Assembly (NCBI RefSeq): GCF_017356265.1 | Contig: NZ_JAFNAW010000031.1 | Location: 1 to 42,955, forward strand | Reading direction: 5' to 3' | From: Paracoccus fontiphilus | GTDB taxonomy: Bacteria; Pseudomonadota; Alphaproteobacteria; Rhodobacterales; Rhodobacteraceae | DNA length: 42,955 nt | Shown: one piece after another, positions 1-7,005 of the stretch | How the letters are laid out: each line of letters begins with the position of its first letter | Position numbering within the stretch: the first letter of the stretch is position 1 | Made by a program: the position numbers and the translations under genes | The notes under the pieces: model-generated | The model's database searches: none | Told to the model about the DNA's origin: nothing | What the model saw: only the letters and a program-made list of their open reading frames with translations

Positions 1-347
1 CCTCGGCCGGCACCACCGCAACCGACGCGCGCCCCGTGGCCGCCGAAAGCCGCCCGACCCAGGCGCCGGAAGCCCGCCCTGAAGCCGCGCCCGCCGCGTC
101 GCAGGCAAGCGGCCCGCAGGTCCAGCTTGGCGCCTTTGACAGCAATGCCATCGCCGCCAGCGAATGGAACCGGCTGATGGGCAAGCATGTCGTCTTCGGC
201 GGCAAGCAGCAGGTGATCCAGCAGCACCAGTCGAACGGCCGCACCTTCTGGCGGCTGCGCGTCGCGGGCTTCGATTCGCTGTCCGAGGCACGCCAGTTCT
301 GCGCCGCGCTGAAATCGGCGGGCACGGACTGCCTTGCCCTGAACTGA
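1..347 (+). CDS. SPOR domain-containing protein, 3' end only (5' truncated by window)
   Basis: The reading frame is open from the first full codon (base 3), so the gene begins before the window. What remains is an Ala/Pro-rich linker followed by a SPOR domain: the segment beginning VQLGAF, then the middle part ending with FWRLRVAGF, and a C-terminal helix (SEARQFCAALKSAG). SPOR domains bind denuded septal peptidoglycan, and proteins of this type are usually inner-membrane anchored with the SPOR domain in the periplasm. The stop lies 10 bases before nagZ, consistent with co-transcription. The N-terminal membrane segment is outside the window, so the full architecture cannot be judged. Confidence 0.85.
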   Translation, partial: SAGTTATDARPVAAESRPTQAPEARPEAAPAASQASGPQVQLGAFDSNAIAASEWNRLMGKHVVFGGKQQVIQQHQSNGRTFWRLRVAGFDSLSEARQFCAALKSAGTDCLALN

Positions 348-357
348 TGCCCGGCTG

Positions 358-1347
358 ATGGCCTGCAACGCCACGATCCTCGGCGGTATCGCCGGGACGG
401 AACTGTCCGCGGCCGAGCGGGACTTCTTCCGCGCGGCCGATCCCTGGGGCTTCATCCTGTTCGGCCGCAATGTCGAAAGCCCCGACCAGTTGCGCCGTCT
501 GACGGGCGACCTGCGCGATGCCGTGGGCCGCGACGCGGTCATCACCGTGGACCAGGAAGGCGGCCGGGTGCAGCGCCTGCGCGGCCCCCACTGGACCGAC
601 TGGCCCGCGCCGCTGGATCAGGCGGGGGCGGGCCCGCGCGCCATGTGGCTGCGCTATCACCTGATCGGGCGCGAACTGCGCGCCGTCGGCATCGACAGCA
701 ACTGCGCGCCCACGCTGGACGTGGCGCAGGCCGACACCCACCCCTTCCTGCGCAACCGCTGCCTTGGCGCGGACCCTGACAGCGTGGCCACCCTCGGCCG
801 CGCGGCCGCGGACGGGATGCTGGCGGCGGGCGTCCTGCCGGTGATGAAGCACATGCCCGGCCATGGCCGGGCCATCGCCGACAGCCATCACGACCTTCCC
901 ACGGTCACGGCGACGCCGGATGACCTGGATGCGATGGATTTCGCCCCTTTCCGCGCGCTGAACGACCTGGCGATGGGCATGACCGCGCATATCCGGTTCA
1001 CCCTGCTGGACGACGCCCCCGCCACGGCCTCACGCCGGATGATCGGCCTGATCCGCGACCGCATCGGCTTCGACGGGCTTCTGATGACCGACGACATCAC
1101 CATGAACGCCCTGTCGGGGACCGAGGCAGAACGCGCCGCCGCCTCGATCGCCGCCGGCTGCGACCTAGTGTTGCATTGCAACGGCACAATCGCCGGCATG
1201 GAGCCGGTGGTCGCCGCCGCGGGCCCTCTGACCCCCGATGCCCACCGCCGGGCCGAGGCGGCTTTGGCGCAGCGCCGCGCGCCGCAGGACGACGATCCCG
1301 CCGCGCTGCTGGCCGAATGGCGCAGCCTGACAACGGCCATCGCCTGA
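358..1347 (+). CDS. nagZ: Beta-N-acetylhexosaminidase NagZ (glycoside hydrolase family 3)
   Basis: Cytosolic enzyme of peptidoglycan recycling; it removes GlcNAc from GlcNAc-1,6-anhydro-MurNAc-peptides. The 329-residue length fits NagZ. Visible family motifs are DQEGGRVQRL (about residues 65-74), KHMPGHG (164-170; usually KHFPGHG) and the LLMTDDITM segment (about 241-249) carrying the nucleophile Asp. His and Asp of the mobile catalytic loop are in the ADSHHDLP stretch just after KHMPGHG. No signal peptide is seen, as expected for a cytoplasmic recycling enzyme. It sits between a SPOR protein and scpA, a common arrangement in Rhodobacteraceae. The ATG is 10 bases after the upstream stop. Confidence 0.93.
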   Translation: MACNATILGGIAGTELSAAERDFFRAADPWGFILFGRNVESPDQLRRLTGDLRDAVGRDAVITVDQEGGRVQRLRGPHWTDWPAPLDQAGAGPRAMWLRYHLIGRELRAVGIDSNCAPTLDVAQADTHPFLRNRCLGADPDSVATLGRAAADGMLAAGVLPVMKHMPGHGRAIADSHHDLPTVTATPDDLDAMDFAPFRALNDLAMGMTAHIRFTLLDDAPATASRRMIGLIRDRIGFDGLLMTDDITMNALSGTEAERAAASIAAGCDLVLHCNGTIAGMEPVVAAAGPLTPDAHRRAEAALAQRRAPQDDDPAALLAEWRSLTTAIA

Positions 1348-1410
1348 GCCGCTGCTTGACAGGGCCGCCGCCCCGGTAGAGCTTGCCGCCTTGCCCAAGG
1401 CGGACGATCC

Positions 1411-2229
1411 ATGACCCGAACCCCATCCGACATCCCCTATCTGCGCGCCGTCCCCTCGGGCGACAGCGTCGCGCAGCGGCGTGCCGAGGAGGCGCTGATC
1501 GTGGATGTCGAGGGGTATGAGGGGCCGCTGGACCTGCTGCTGACGCTCGCCCGGACGCAGAAGGTGGACCTGATGCGGATCTCGGTCCTGCACCTGGCCG
1601 AGCAATACCTGGCCTTCGTGGAGCAGGCCCGCGCCTTGCGGATCGAACTGGCCGCCGACTATCTGGTCATGGCCGCCTGGCTGGCCTTCCTCAAGTCGCG
1701 CCTGCTGCTGCCCCCCGACCCCGAGGCCGAGGGACCATCCGCCGAGGACATGGCCGCGCACCTGGCCTTTCAGCTTGAACGCCTGGGGGCCATGCGGCAG
1801 GCGGCGGCGCAGTTGATGGGCCGCGACAGGCTGGGGATCAGCCGGTTCGGGCGCGGGATGCCGGAAACCGTGGCCAGGACGCGGCGCACCGAATGGCAGG
1901 CGGGGCTGATCGACCTGATGCGTGCCTATGCGCGGATGAAGACCCGCGATGAGTTTCGCCCTTATGCCTTCGACCGGAAGGACGTGTTCACGATGGAACA
2001 GGCGCTGGATCGGCTGCGCGGCATGATCGGCTATGTGGGCGACTGGATGGACCTGTCCGATTTCCTGCCCGACGGCTGGGAAGCCAAGGGGGCGCGGCGG
2101 CGGTCGGCCACGGCGGCGACCTTTGCCGCCTCGCTGGAGCTTGCGCGGCAGGGCCGGATCGAGATACGGCAGACAGGCTCGTTCGCCCCCATCAGCTTTC
2201 GCCGCAAGACCGATACCGACCCGTCGTGA
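1411..2229 (+). CDS. scpA: Segregation and condensation protein A
   Basis: Kleisin subunit that bridges the SMC ATPase heads in the SMC-ScpAB condensin, needed for chromosome compaction and segregation. The 272-residue protein shows the ScpA N-terminal signature (YEGPLDLLLTLARTQKVDLMRI, split here as YEGPLDLLLTLARTQKVD then LMRI, about residues 37-58), then AADYLVMAAWLAFLKSRLLLP, and a charged middle region. The C-terminal part is the winged-helix domain that contacts SMC. The gene follows nagZ by about 60 bases and its stop overlaps the GTG start of scpB, so the two ScpAB subunits are translationally coupled. Confidence 0.93.
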   Translation: MTRTPSDIPYLRAVPSGDSVAQRRAEEALIVDVEGYEGPLDLLLTLARTQKVDLMRISVLHLAEQYLAFVEQARALRIELAADYLVMAAWLAFLKSRLLLPPDPEAEGPSAEDMAAHLAFQLERLGAMRQAAAQLMGRDRLGISRFGRGMPETVARTRRTEWQAGLIDLMRAYARMKTRDEFRPYAFDRKDVFTMEQALDRLRGMIGYVGDWMDLSDFLPDGWEAKGARRRSATAATFAASLELARQGRIEIRQTGSFAPISFRRKTDTDPS

Positions 2230-2888
2230 CCGATCCTGTCCCCCCTTCCGCCGATTTCCCGCCGCCGCCCATGGCGCAACAGGAACGCATGGTCGAGGCC
2301 ATCCTGTTCGCCTCCGCGCGTCCGCTGACGGTGCGCGAGTTGGCGGAACGCCTGCCCCCCGGCTGCGACCCGGCCGAGGCGCTGGCCGGCCTGCGCCGGA
2401 CCTATGCCGGTCGCGGCGTCGTTCTGGAACGGATCGGCGACGGCCATGCCTTCCGCACCGCGCCCGACCTGTCCTTCCTGATGCAGACCGAAACGGTGGA
2501 ACAGCGCCGCCTGTCCCGCGCTGCCATCGAGACGCTGGCGATCATCGCCTATCACCAGCCCGTCACCCGCACCGAGATCGAGGAGATCCGGGGCGTGGCC
2601 GTGTCGCGCGGCACGCTGGACCAGTTGATCGAGATGGAATGGGTCCGCATCGGCCGCCGCCGGATGACCCCCGGCCGCCCCGCGACCTTTGTCGTGACCG
2701 AAGCGTTCCTGGACCACTTCGGCCTTGAATCCGCCCGCGACCTGCCGGGTCTTGCCGAACTTCGCGCGGCGGGTCTTCTGGAATCGCGCCCGCCCGCCCC
2801 CGGCCTGCACGTTCCCCTTGCCTTGGGGGACGAGGATGACGATATCCCCGCGACCGCACCCGCAGACGACCTGTTCGAGGACGATTGA
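2226..2888 (+). CDS. scpB: Segregation and condensation protein B
   Basis: Partner of ScpA in the SMC condensin. ScpB is a dimer of tandem winged helices; here the first lies near residues 17-80 (MVEAILFASARPLTVRELAERLP) and the second near 85-160 (ETLAIIAYHQPVTRTEIEEIRGV, given here in part). The typical core IAYHQPVTRTEIEEIRG is clearly present. The start is a GTG inside the scpA stop overlap (GTGA), which gives an N-terminus of MTDPVPPSA and keeps the pair coupled. The tail is acidic (EDDDIPATAPADDLFEDD), a frequent feature of the family. Confidence 0.93.
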   Translation: MTDPVPPSADFPPPPMAQQERMVEAILFASARPLTVRELAERLPPGCDPAEALAGLRRTYAGRGVVLERIGDGHAFRTAPDLSFLMQTETVEQRRLSRAAIETLAIIAYHQPVTRTEIEEIRGVAVSRGTLDQLIEMEWVRIGRRRMTPGRPATFVVTEAFLDHFGLESARDLPGLAELRAAGLLESRPPAPGLHVPLALGDEDDDIPATAPADDLFEDD

Positions 2889-2892
2889 TCCC

Positions 2893-3096
2893 ATGAGCCT
2901 GAATTCCATCATCAACATGCTGACCCGCATGGTCACCCGCCGCGCCGTGAACTGGGGCATCAACAAGGGCATCGACCGGGTCGCGAAATCCGGCGGCAAG
3001 CCCGCCAAGGTCTCGGCCAAGCAGGCGCGTGACATGTGCACGGCTGTCAAGCGCGCCCGCCAGGCGGCCCGGCTGACCCGCCGCATCGGGCGCTGA
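2893..3096 (+). CDS. Small basic hypothetical protein downstream of scpB
   Basis: A 67-residue, strongly basic protein starting MSLNSIINMLTRMVTRRAVN and ending in an Arg/Lys-rich helix (KRARQAARLTRRIGR). It starts 5 bases after the scpB stop, in the same direction, so it is probably part of the nag-scp transcript. No domain is recognised. The first half could form an amphipathic helix, and there is no convincing membrane segment or signal peptide. In many Rhodobacteraceae tatABC follows scpB, but this peptide has no TatA features (no N-terminal hydrophobic helix with the FG hinge). A nucleic-acid contact is conceivable from its charge, but that is only inference. Confidence 0.7.
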   Translation: MSLNSIINMLTRMVTRRAVNWGINKGIDRVAKSGGKPAKVSAKQARDMCTAVKRARQAARLTRRIGR

Positions 3097-3134
3097 CACT
3101 CGCCTTTCCGGCGCGGCCGGGCTAGGGCTGCGCG

Positions 3135-4235
3135 ATGGATGACAGATTCGAGATTTTCCTGGTGGCGACGCCGGGCCTGGAAGCGCCCTTGGCCGCCGAG
3201 GCGGCGGCCCTGGGCTGGCAGCCGGTGGTGCAGCCGGGCGGCGTGACGATCACGGGCGGCTGGCCCGATGTCTGGCGAGCGAACCTGTGGCTGCGGGGCG
3301 CGACGCGCGTGCTGGCCCGCGTGGGCAGCTTCCGCGCGCTGCATCTGGCGCAACTGGACAAGCGGGCGCGCAAGTTCCCCTGGGCGTCGGTCCTGCGGGC
3401 CGACGTGCCGGTTCGCGTGGAAACCACCTGCAAGGCCAGCCGCATCTATCATGCGGGCGCCGCCACCCAGCGCATCGAGCGCGCCATCGCCGAGGAATTG
3501 GGGGCGCCCCTGGCCCCCGACGCCGCCCTGGTCGTCAAGGTGCGGATCGAGGACGACCTTGTCACCGTCAGCCTGGATACGACCGGCGAGTCGCTTCACA
3601 AGCGGGGCCACAAGGAAGCCGTCGCCAAGGCGCCCATGCGCGAAACCATGGCCGCGATGTTCCTGCGCGCCATGGGCTTTGACGGCAGCCAGCCGGTTCT
3701 GGACCCGATGTGCGGTTCCGGCACCTTTGTCATCGAGGCCGCCGAGATCGCGGCGGGCCTGGCGCCCGGCCGCAGCCGCCCGTTCGGATTCGAGCAACTG
3801 GCAAGCTTCGATCCCGCTGCCTGGCAGGCCATGCGCTCTGGCATCGCGACGCGCCCTGCGTCGGCGCAGTTCTTCGGAAGCGACCGCGATGCGGGCGCCA
3901 TCCGCATGAGCGCGCAGAATGCGGAAAGGGCGGGGGTCGCGGGCCTGACCCGGTTCGAGTGCCGTGCCATCGGCGAGGTGCAGCGGCCTGACTGCCCGCC
4001 GGGGATCGTCATCGTGAACCCGCCCTATGGCGCGCGCATCGGCAACAAGGGACCGCTGTTCGGCCTGCACGCCGCGATGGGGCAGGTCTTCCGCGAGCGT
4101 TTCAGCGGCTGGCGGGTGGGGATCGTGACCAGCGAGGGCGCCTTGGCGAAGGCCACCGGGTTGCCGCTGGAGTCGGGGCCGGTCGTCGCCCATGGCGGGC
4201 TGAAGGTGCGGCTGTGGCAATCAGGGCCGCTGTAG
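3135..4235 (+). CDS. THUMP domain class I SAM-dependent RNA methyltransferase (COG0116, RlmL N-half/YpsC type)
   Basis: Predicted RNA guanine-N2 methyltransferase acting on rRNA or tRNA. The order is an N-terminal ferredoxin-like/THUMP region (about residues 1-160, with TTCKASRIYHAGAATQRIERAI) followed by a Rossmann methyltransferase. SAM motif I is DPMCGSGTFVIEAAE (from about residue 191), and the catalytic NPPYG motif begins at Asn295, typical of N-methyltransferases on exocyclic amino groups. At 366 residues it matches the stand-alone COG0116 enzymes and lacks the second (RlmK-type) methyltransferase half of E. coli RlmL. Exact target base is unknown, so no symbol is given. The gene ends before a symmetric terminator shared with the facing dCTP deaminase gene. 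Confidence 0.9.
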   Translation: MDDRFEIFLVATPGLEAPLAAEAAALGWQPVVQPGGVTITGGWPDVWRANLWLRGATRVLARVGSFRALHLAQLDKRARKFPWASVLRADVPVRVETTCKASRIYHAGAATQRIERAIAEELGAPLAPDAALVVKVRIEDDLVTVSLDTTGESLHKRGHKEAVAKAPMRETMAAMFLRAMGFDGSQPVLDPMCGSGTFVIEAAEIAAGLAPGRSRPFGFEQLASFDPAAWQAMRSGIATRPASAQFFGSDRDAGAIRMSAQNAERAGVAGLTRFECRAIGEVQRPDCPPGIVIVNPPYGARIGNKGPLFGLHAAMGQVFRERFSGWRVGIVTSEGALAKATGLPLESGPVVAHGGLKVRLWQSGPL

Positions 4236-4293
4236 CGCCCCAAGCCGGGGGTGCTTCGCCCCCCGCTCGGGCCTTCCGGCCCCTTCTTCGCTG

Positions 4294-4316
4294 AAAAAGG
4301 TCTACCGGACCTTTTT
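4294..4316. terminator. Bidirectional rho-independent terminator between converging genes
   Basis: Perfect inverted repeat AAAAAGGTC (4294-4302), loop TACCG, GACCTTTTT (4308-4316). The A-tract and T-tract flank the stem, so it reads as a terminator from both strands: for the methyltransferase gene on the plus strand and the dCTP deaminase gene on the minus strand. Confidence 0.8.
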
Positions 4317-4333
4317 CCGGGCGCTTCGAAGCC

Positions 4334-4360
4334 CCGAGGATATTTGGACCAAGGCAAATA
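4334..4360. repeat. Candidate Rhodobacteraceae interspersed intergenic repeat
   Basis: The segment around CCGAGGATATTTGGACCAAG resembles a short sequence (CCCGAGGATATTTgggCCAAGatgaa-like) that I recall as recurring between genes in Rhodobacter/Paracoccus genomes, usually following a GC-rich hairpin. Here GC-rich palindromic runs (gggggtgcttcgccccc, ggccttccggcc) precede it at about 4245-4282. It occurs once in this window, so its repeat status rests on memory and not on copies seen here. Confidence 0.4.
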
Positions 4361-4369
4361 AGCCGGGGT

Positions 4370-5437
4370 TCAGCGGAACTGCTTGGCGAGCTTCAGGCCC
4401 TGGCCCTGGTAGTTCGACTTGATTCCCGCGCCGTAGAGCCGGTCGGGCCGCGCGGCCATGCGTTCGTAGACAAGGCGCCCGACGACCTGGCCGTGTTCCA
4501 GAACAAAGGGGGCCTCGTGGCAGCGGACCTCGAGGACGCCGCGCGCGCCTGCGCCAGCCTCGCCGATGCCGAAGCCGGGATCGAAGAAGCCTGCGTAATG
4601 GACGCGGAATTCGCCGACCATGGCCAGGTACGGCGCCATCTCGGCGGCGTAGTCGGCAGGGATCGCCACCGATTCGCGGCTGACAAGGATATAGAAGGCG
4701 CCGGGATCGAGGATCAGGCGGCCATCCGTCGTCCGCAACTCGTCCCAGAACTCGCGGGCGTCATAGGCGCCGATCCTGTCCAGGTCGATCACGCCGCTGT
4801 GCGGACGGGCGCGATAGCCGACCAGATCGCCCGCCGAGGGGCGCAGATCGACCGAGAAGCCCAGGCCCTGGTCGATCAATGCCTCGCCGCCTACCAGGGG
4901 TTCGCGGTCGTTCAGCGCGCGCAACTGGTCGTCCGACAGCACCGCCTGGCCCTGCCGCAGCCGCAACTGGTTCAGGCGCATGCCGGGGCGGACAAGGACC
5001 GAAAAGCTGCGGGGGCAGATTTCGGCATAAAGGGGGCCGCTGTAGCCTTCGGACAGCCGGTCGAATTCCGTGCCGCCGTCCGCCACCAGCCGGGTCAGCA
5101 GGTCCAGCCGGCCGGTGGAGGACTTGGCATTCGCCACCGCCGTCAGCCCGGCGGGCAATGACACGCGTTCCATCAGCGGGACCAGATACACGCAGCCGCG
5201 TTCGAGGACCGCACCGTTCGTCAGGTCCATCTGGTGCATCTGCACGTCTGCCAGCCGCTCCATCACCCGACGCCCGCGGCCGGCCAGGAAGCTGGCGCGC
5301 AGGCGATAGGCGACACGGCCCAGCCGCAGGTCGAGGCTGGCGGGCTGGATCTGTTCGGGAATGATGGCCGGATCGGCGGCAATCGCGCCGGACTGGATCA
5401 GGCTGCGGATGCCGCTGTCGGGAAGAACGCCGTTCAT
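4370..5437 (-). CDS. dcd: 2'-deoxycytidine 5'-triphosphate deaminase (tandem DCD domains)
   Basis: Converts dCTP to dUTP plus ammonia, feeding dTMP synthesis. At 355 residues it is the long alphaproteobacterial form, about twice the size of E. coli Dcd (193 residues), with two DCD-like beta-barrel halves in one chain. The first half contains IQPASLDLRLGRVAYRLRASFL and AVANAKSSTGRLDLLTRL, the latter matching the Dcd/Dut substrate loop. The second half contains PYLAMVGEFRVHYAGFFDPGFG and a C-terminal GIKSNYQGQGLKLAKQF. It lies downstream of tRNA-Pro, separated from it by a strong hairpin, so it probably has its own promoter in that short interval or depends on read-through. Confidence 0.9.
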   Translation of the reverse strand: MNGVLPDSGIRSLIQSGAIAADPAIIPEQIQPASLDLRLGRVAYRLRASFLAGRGRRVMERLADVQMHQMDLTNGAVLERGCVYLVPLMERVSLPAGLTAVANAKSSTGRLDLLTRLVADGGTEFDRLSEGYSGPLYAEICPRSFSVLVRPGMRLNQLRLRQGQAVLSDDQLRALNDREPLVGGEALIDQGLGFSVDLRPSAGDLVGYRARPHSGVIDLDRIGAYDAREFWDELRTTDGRLILDPGAFYILVSRESVAIPADYAAEMAPYLAMVGEFRVHYAGFFDPGFGIGEAGAGARGVLEVRCHEAPFVLEHGQVVGRLVYERMAARPDRLYGAGIKSNYQGQGLKLAKQFR

Positions 5438-5452
5438 GCCGGTCCTTTCATG

Positions 5453-5488
5453 CGAAAACGCCCACCCCGGCAGGGATGGACGTTTTCG
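5453..5488 (-). terminator. Long stem-loop terminator behind tRNA-Pro
   Basis: Arms CGAAAACG (5453-5460) and CGTTTTCG (5481-5488) continue inward as CCA/TGG and CCC/GGG pairs with two G-U wobbles (minus-strand RNA), giving about 16 consecutive pairs closed by a four-base loop (5469-5472). It starts 3 bases after the tRNA CCA end and finishes about 15 bases before the dcd start. The TTTT on the 3' arm and the position make it a likely transcription terminator or 3' processing signal for the tRNA. Confidence 0.65.
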
Positions 5489-5491
5489 AAT

Positions 5492-5569
5492 TGGTCGGGC
5501 CGGCGAGATTCGAACTCGCGGCCTTCCGCCCCCCAGACGGACGCGCTAACCAGACTGCGCCACGGCCCG
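5492..5569 (-). tRNA. tRNA-Pro (anticodon GGG), CCA encoded
   Basis: Read on the minus strand, the cloverleaf is complete. The acceptor CGGGCCG pairs perfectly with CGGCCCG; the D-arm is GCGC-loop-GCGC with GGTTA in the loop. The anticodon arm TCCGT/GCGGA encloses CTGGGGG, giving anticodon GGG. The variable loop is short and the T-arm is GCGAG-TTCGAAT-CTCGC. Discriminator A and a genomically encoded CCA end the gene at 5492. GGG reads CCC and CCU proline codons. Confidence 0.95.
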
Positions 5570-5577
5570 ACGCGCAC

Positions 5578-5607
5578 CGTATAGAGCGATCCGGCGGCCA
5601 TGCACAA
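5578..5607 (-). promoter_or_regulatory. Candidate sigma-70 promoter for tRNA-Pro
   Basis: On the minus strand TTGTGC (5607-5602) and TATACG (5583-5578) are separated by 18 bases. Each matches four of six positions of the -35/-10 consensus. Transcription would start about at the tRNA 5' end (5569). Weak by sequence, supported mainly by its position. Confidence 0.4.
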
Positions 5608-5648
5608 GGGCCACAAGGCGGAAATCTGCGCTTGGGCAGCCTTGTCTG

Positions 5649-6239
5649 TCAGCAAATCCGCGCCAGGGCATCGCGCAGACGCGACAAGGCCGCCCGGCGA
5701 CAGGGTGCGGCGGTATCCACGGGGCGCAGATCGCGCAGCCGGGCGTTCAGCGTGACCATGTCGGCCAGCCATCCGGCGGGCCGCCCTTCCTGAGGGGCAC
5801 GGTCGGACAGCGGCTGGGACGCGGGGGCATGGCGCCTGCGCAGGCGGGATCGCGGCTCGTGCGCAGGCGCGAGGTCGAAATCGTCCTCCATGTCCTCGAC
5901 CGCCAGATCGACGCCTTCATCCTCAAGGTCTGCGGCCTCGACCGGCGGTTCGACAAGCTCGCTCAGCCGGACCACGCCACGCTCGCGGACCGAGGCTCCG
6001 CGATCGCGGGCCAGAAGCTTCTTCGCGCCCCGGATCGTCAGCCCCTCGTCGCGCAGGACGGTGCACAGCCCCGCCGCCAGCCGCACGTCCTCGGGGCGGT
6101 AGTAGCGCCGCCCGTCGGGGCGCTTCATCGGCTTGAGCAGGGGAAACTGCGTTTCCCAATAGCGCAGGACATGCGGTGCCACGCCCAGAAGCCTTGCCAC
6201 CTCGCCGATCGACCGGAATGCGTCTGCGCCCTTCGTCAT
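5649..6239 (-). CDS. MerR family transcriptional regulator
   Basis: A 196-residue DNA-binding protein with an N-terminal MerR winged helix (about residues 8-75): FRSIGEVARLLGVAPHVLRY, then WETQFPLLKPMKRPDGRRYY and RPEDVRLAAGLCTVL. After the HTH there is an acidic linker (EAADLEDEGVDLAVEDMEDD) and a basic tail, without an evident metal- or drug-binding domain. It begins 15 bases after ihfA on the same strand, a pairing conserved in Rhodobacteraceae, where the gene is usually annotated simply as MerR family. The target genes are unknown. Confidence 0.88.
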   Translation of the reverse strand: MTKGADAFRSIGEVARLLGVAPHVLRYWETQFPLLKPMKRPDGRRYYRPEDVRLAAGLCTVLRDEGLTIRGAKKLLARDRGASVRERGVVRLSELVEPPVEAADLEDEGVDLAVEDMEDDFDLAPAHEPRSRLRRRHAPASQPLSDRAPQEGRPAGWLADMVTLNARLRDLRPVDTAAPCRRAALSRLRDALARIC

Positions 6240-6254
6240 TCAGTTCGCAGGCCC

Positions 6255-6557
6255 CTAGCCCTTGTTCCCCGCCGCCACGCGATCCTTCATCAGATGCGAG
6301 GGGCGGAAGGACAGCACGCGCCGGGGGGTGATCGGCACTTCCTCGCCCGTTTTCGGATTGCGGCCGATCCGCTCGTTCTTGTCGCGCAGGCTGAAGGTGC
6401 CGAAGGACGAGATCTTCACCTGCTCGCCCCGGACCAGCGCGTCCGAGATGTGTTCAAGCACCGATTCGACCAGTTGCGCGGACTCGTGACGTGACAGGCC
6501 GACGTCCCGAAACACGGCTTCAGCAAGATCCATCCGGGTCAGCGTCTTGTCACTCAT
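6255..6557 (-). CDS. ihfA: Integration host factor subunit alpha
   Basis: One half of the IHF heterodimer, a nucleoid protein that bends DNA sharply at specific sites and serves replication, recombination and transcription. The 100-residue protein shows the HU/IHF fold from end to end: [11 protein letters not shown] at the N-terminus, [22 protein letters not shown] (in two parts: [22 protein letters not shown]) with the arm-tip proline in [11 protein letters not shown], and the C-terminal helix [10 protein letters not shown]. This matches the alpha subunit. The ribosome site AAGGGG lies before the ATG. It is the distal-middle gene of the DUF177-rpmF-plsX-fabH-ihfA-merR block. Confidence 0.95.
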   Translation of the reverse strand: MSDKTLTRMDLAEAVFRDVGLSRHESAQLVESVLEHISDALVRGEQVKISSFGTFSLRDKNERIGRNPKTGEEVPITPRRVLSFRPSHLMKDRVAAGNKG

Positions 6558-6725
6558 GACTTTTCCCCTTTGATTTCACAAGGATGGTGCGGATTCTTCC
6601 GCCTGTCAACGAGAAGCGCCGTCTTTTCGTTCCGAGAATCGCGGACGCCATCCGATTGCGCGAGCGGATCGCTTTGCAAACAACCATGGCAATCCTATCT
6701 TTGTCCGACACCGAAGGAGGGCAGG

Positions 6726-7001
6726 ATGGCCGGAGGATGGGCCCGCGACGAGGCCGTCAATGACCAGATCGACGTCAGCACGGCCGAGGCCATTGCCCGC
6801 GCGCGCCGTCGCGCAGGCGGCGCCGCTGCCGCCGAAAGCGCCACCGCCTGCGTCGACTGCGACGAGCCGATGCCGGAAGCCCGGCGCCGCGCCATTCCCG
6901 GCGTGCAGCTTTGTGTCGAATGTCAGTCGGGCCGCGACCGGGCCTGGCGTCCCGCAGCAGGCTTCAACCGGCGCGGCAGCAAGGATTCGCAGCTGAAATA
7001 G
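6726..7001 (+). CDS. DksA/TraR family C4-type zinc finger protein
   Basis: A 91-residue protein with one C4 zinc finger, Cys42-x2-Cys45 and Cys63-x2-Cys66 (CVDC ... LCVECQSG), the signature of short TraR/DksA relatives. DksA-family proteins bind in the RNA polymerase secondary channel. This one lacks the long N-terminal coiled coil of DksA, so action on RNA polymerase is plausible and unproven. The start was set at 6726 because a good ribosome site (AAGGAGGG) lies just before it; the longer upstream reading frame has no such site. The gene is on the plus strand, divergent from ihfA and convergent with fabH. Confidence 0.85.
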   Translation: MAGGWARDEAVNDQIDVSTAEAIARARRRAGGAAAAESATACVDCDEPMPEARRRAIPGVQLCVECQSGRDRAWRPAAGFNRRGSKDSQLK

Positions 7002-7005
7002 GCAC

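Noticed and set aside
2031..4220. A 729-codon minus-strand frame across scpA-scpB and the methyltransferase gene
   Set aside because: It is antisense to confirmed genes, with no motif of its own.
6565..6585. FNR-like TTGAT half site near ihfA
   Set aside because: There is no matching ATCAA half site at the proper spacing.
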